In this document: in pieces, positions 5,736 through 5,799 of the stretch | Layout: each line of letters begins with the position of its first letter | Numbering within the stretch: the first letter of the stretch is position 1 | Source: Deltaproteobacteria bacterium UBA5754 | GTDB taxonomy: Bacteria > Desulfobacterota > Dissulfuribacteria > Dissulfuribacterales > UBA5754 | Assembly (NCBI GenBank): GCA_002419025.1 | Contig: DIFG01000008.1 | Span: 11,229 to 17,027, forward strand | DNA: 5,799 nt | Direction of reading: 5' to 3' | The notes under the pieces: model-generated | Seen by the model: the letters and a program-made list of their open reading frames with translations, nothing else | What the model was told of the DNA's origin: nothing | The model's database searches: none | Program-made: the position numbers and the translations under genes

Positions 5736-5764
5736 CGTCATTCCGGCGGAGGCCGGAATCCAGT
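5736..5764. repeat. REP-like 29-bp palindromic unit, copy 2
   Basis: The 8-bp stem ATTCCGGC (5740-5747) pairs with GCCGGAAT (5752-5759) around a GGAG loop. It is flanked by CGTC and CCAGT exactly as in the copy at 3317-3345, with one mismatch in 29 bases and the same orientation. Confidence 0.8.
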
Positions 5765-5799
5765 ATAGAACGTGAATTATGAAGCCGTGCGTCTATCTT

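Larger units (their letters stand above)
5483..5799. other. Right flank without a gene; cluster of small repeats and hairpins
   Basis: These 317 bases carry no convincing coding sequence; open frames across them translate repeat DNA. They hold four structures: a hairpin at 5571-5586, a hairpin at 5617-5635, the right copy of the dispersed repeat at 5643-5709 and the REP-like unit at 5736-5764. No hairpin followed by a T run marks the end of the nucleotidyltransferase transcript, although any of these hairpins could affect 3' end stability. Confidence 0.65.

Noticed and set aside
1..5799. CRISPR array, tRNA or rRNA genes, transposase genes
   Set aside because: No regularly spaced direct repeats, no conserved RNA-gene motifs and no transposase-like protein are visible on either strand.

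Overview
The window is a compact chromosomal lipid-biosynthesis locus from a Gram-negative bacterium. Coding DNA is GC-rich, with mostly G or C in third codon positions. The spacers are AT-richer and full of small palindromic repeats whose core reads CATTCCGGCG.AGGCCGGAAT. Such repeats, together with a sphingolipid-type gene set, would fit Desulfobacterota or another proteobacterial-type lineage, but the sequence alone does not fix the taxon.

Five genes form two divergent transcription units. On the minus strand, read from about 3257 down to 236, are a fatty acyl-AMP/acyl-ACP ligase, an extended-SDR NAD(P)-dependent reductase/epimerase and a stand-alone acyl carrier protein. Both gene junctions overlap by 1 to 4 bases, so this is a translationally coupled operon. 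On the plus strand, from 3462 to 5482, are a GNAT-fold N-acyltransferase of the family that includes bacterial ceramide synthase (bCerS) and a MobA/IspD-like nucleotidyltransferase starting about 20 bases after it.

Together the genes match the known bacterial (Caulobacter-type) ceramide pathway. The ligase charges the ACP with a fatty acid. Serine palmitoyltransferase, which is not in this window, makes 3-oxosphinganine. The GNAT enzyme N-acylates it to an oxidised ceramide, and the SDR reduces that to dihydroceramide. The nucleotidyltransferase probably belongs to head-group addition, which is inference. The pathway assignment rests on family recognition plus clustering. The absence of spt here is the main gap.

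Three non-coding regions carry most of the unexplained structure. The divergent spacer (3258-3461) holds a 135-bp element with near-perfect 19/20-bp terminal inverted repeats and two internal hairpins, resembling a MITE. The left (1-235) and right (5483-5799) flanks share a dispersed repeat. Its outer parts are in the same orientation in both copies, while its hairpin core is inverted in one relative to the other. No RNA gene, CRISPR array, transposase or clear rho-independent terminator was seen.
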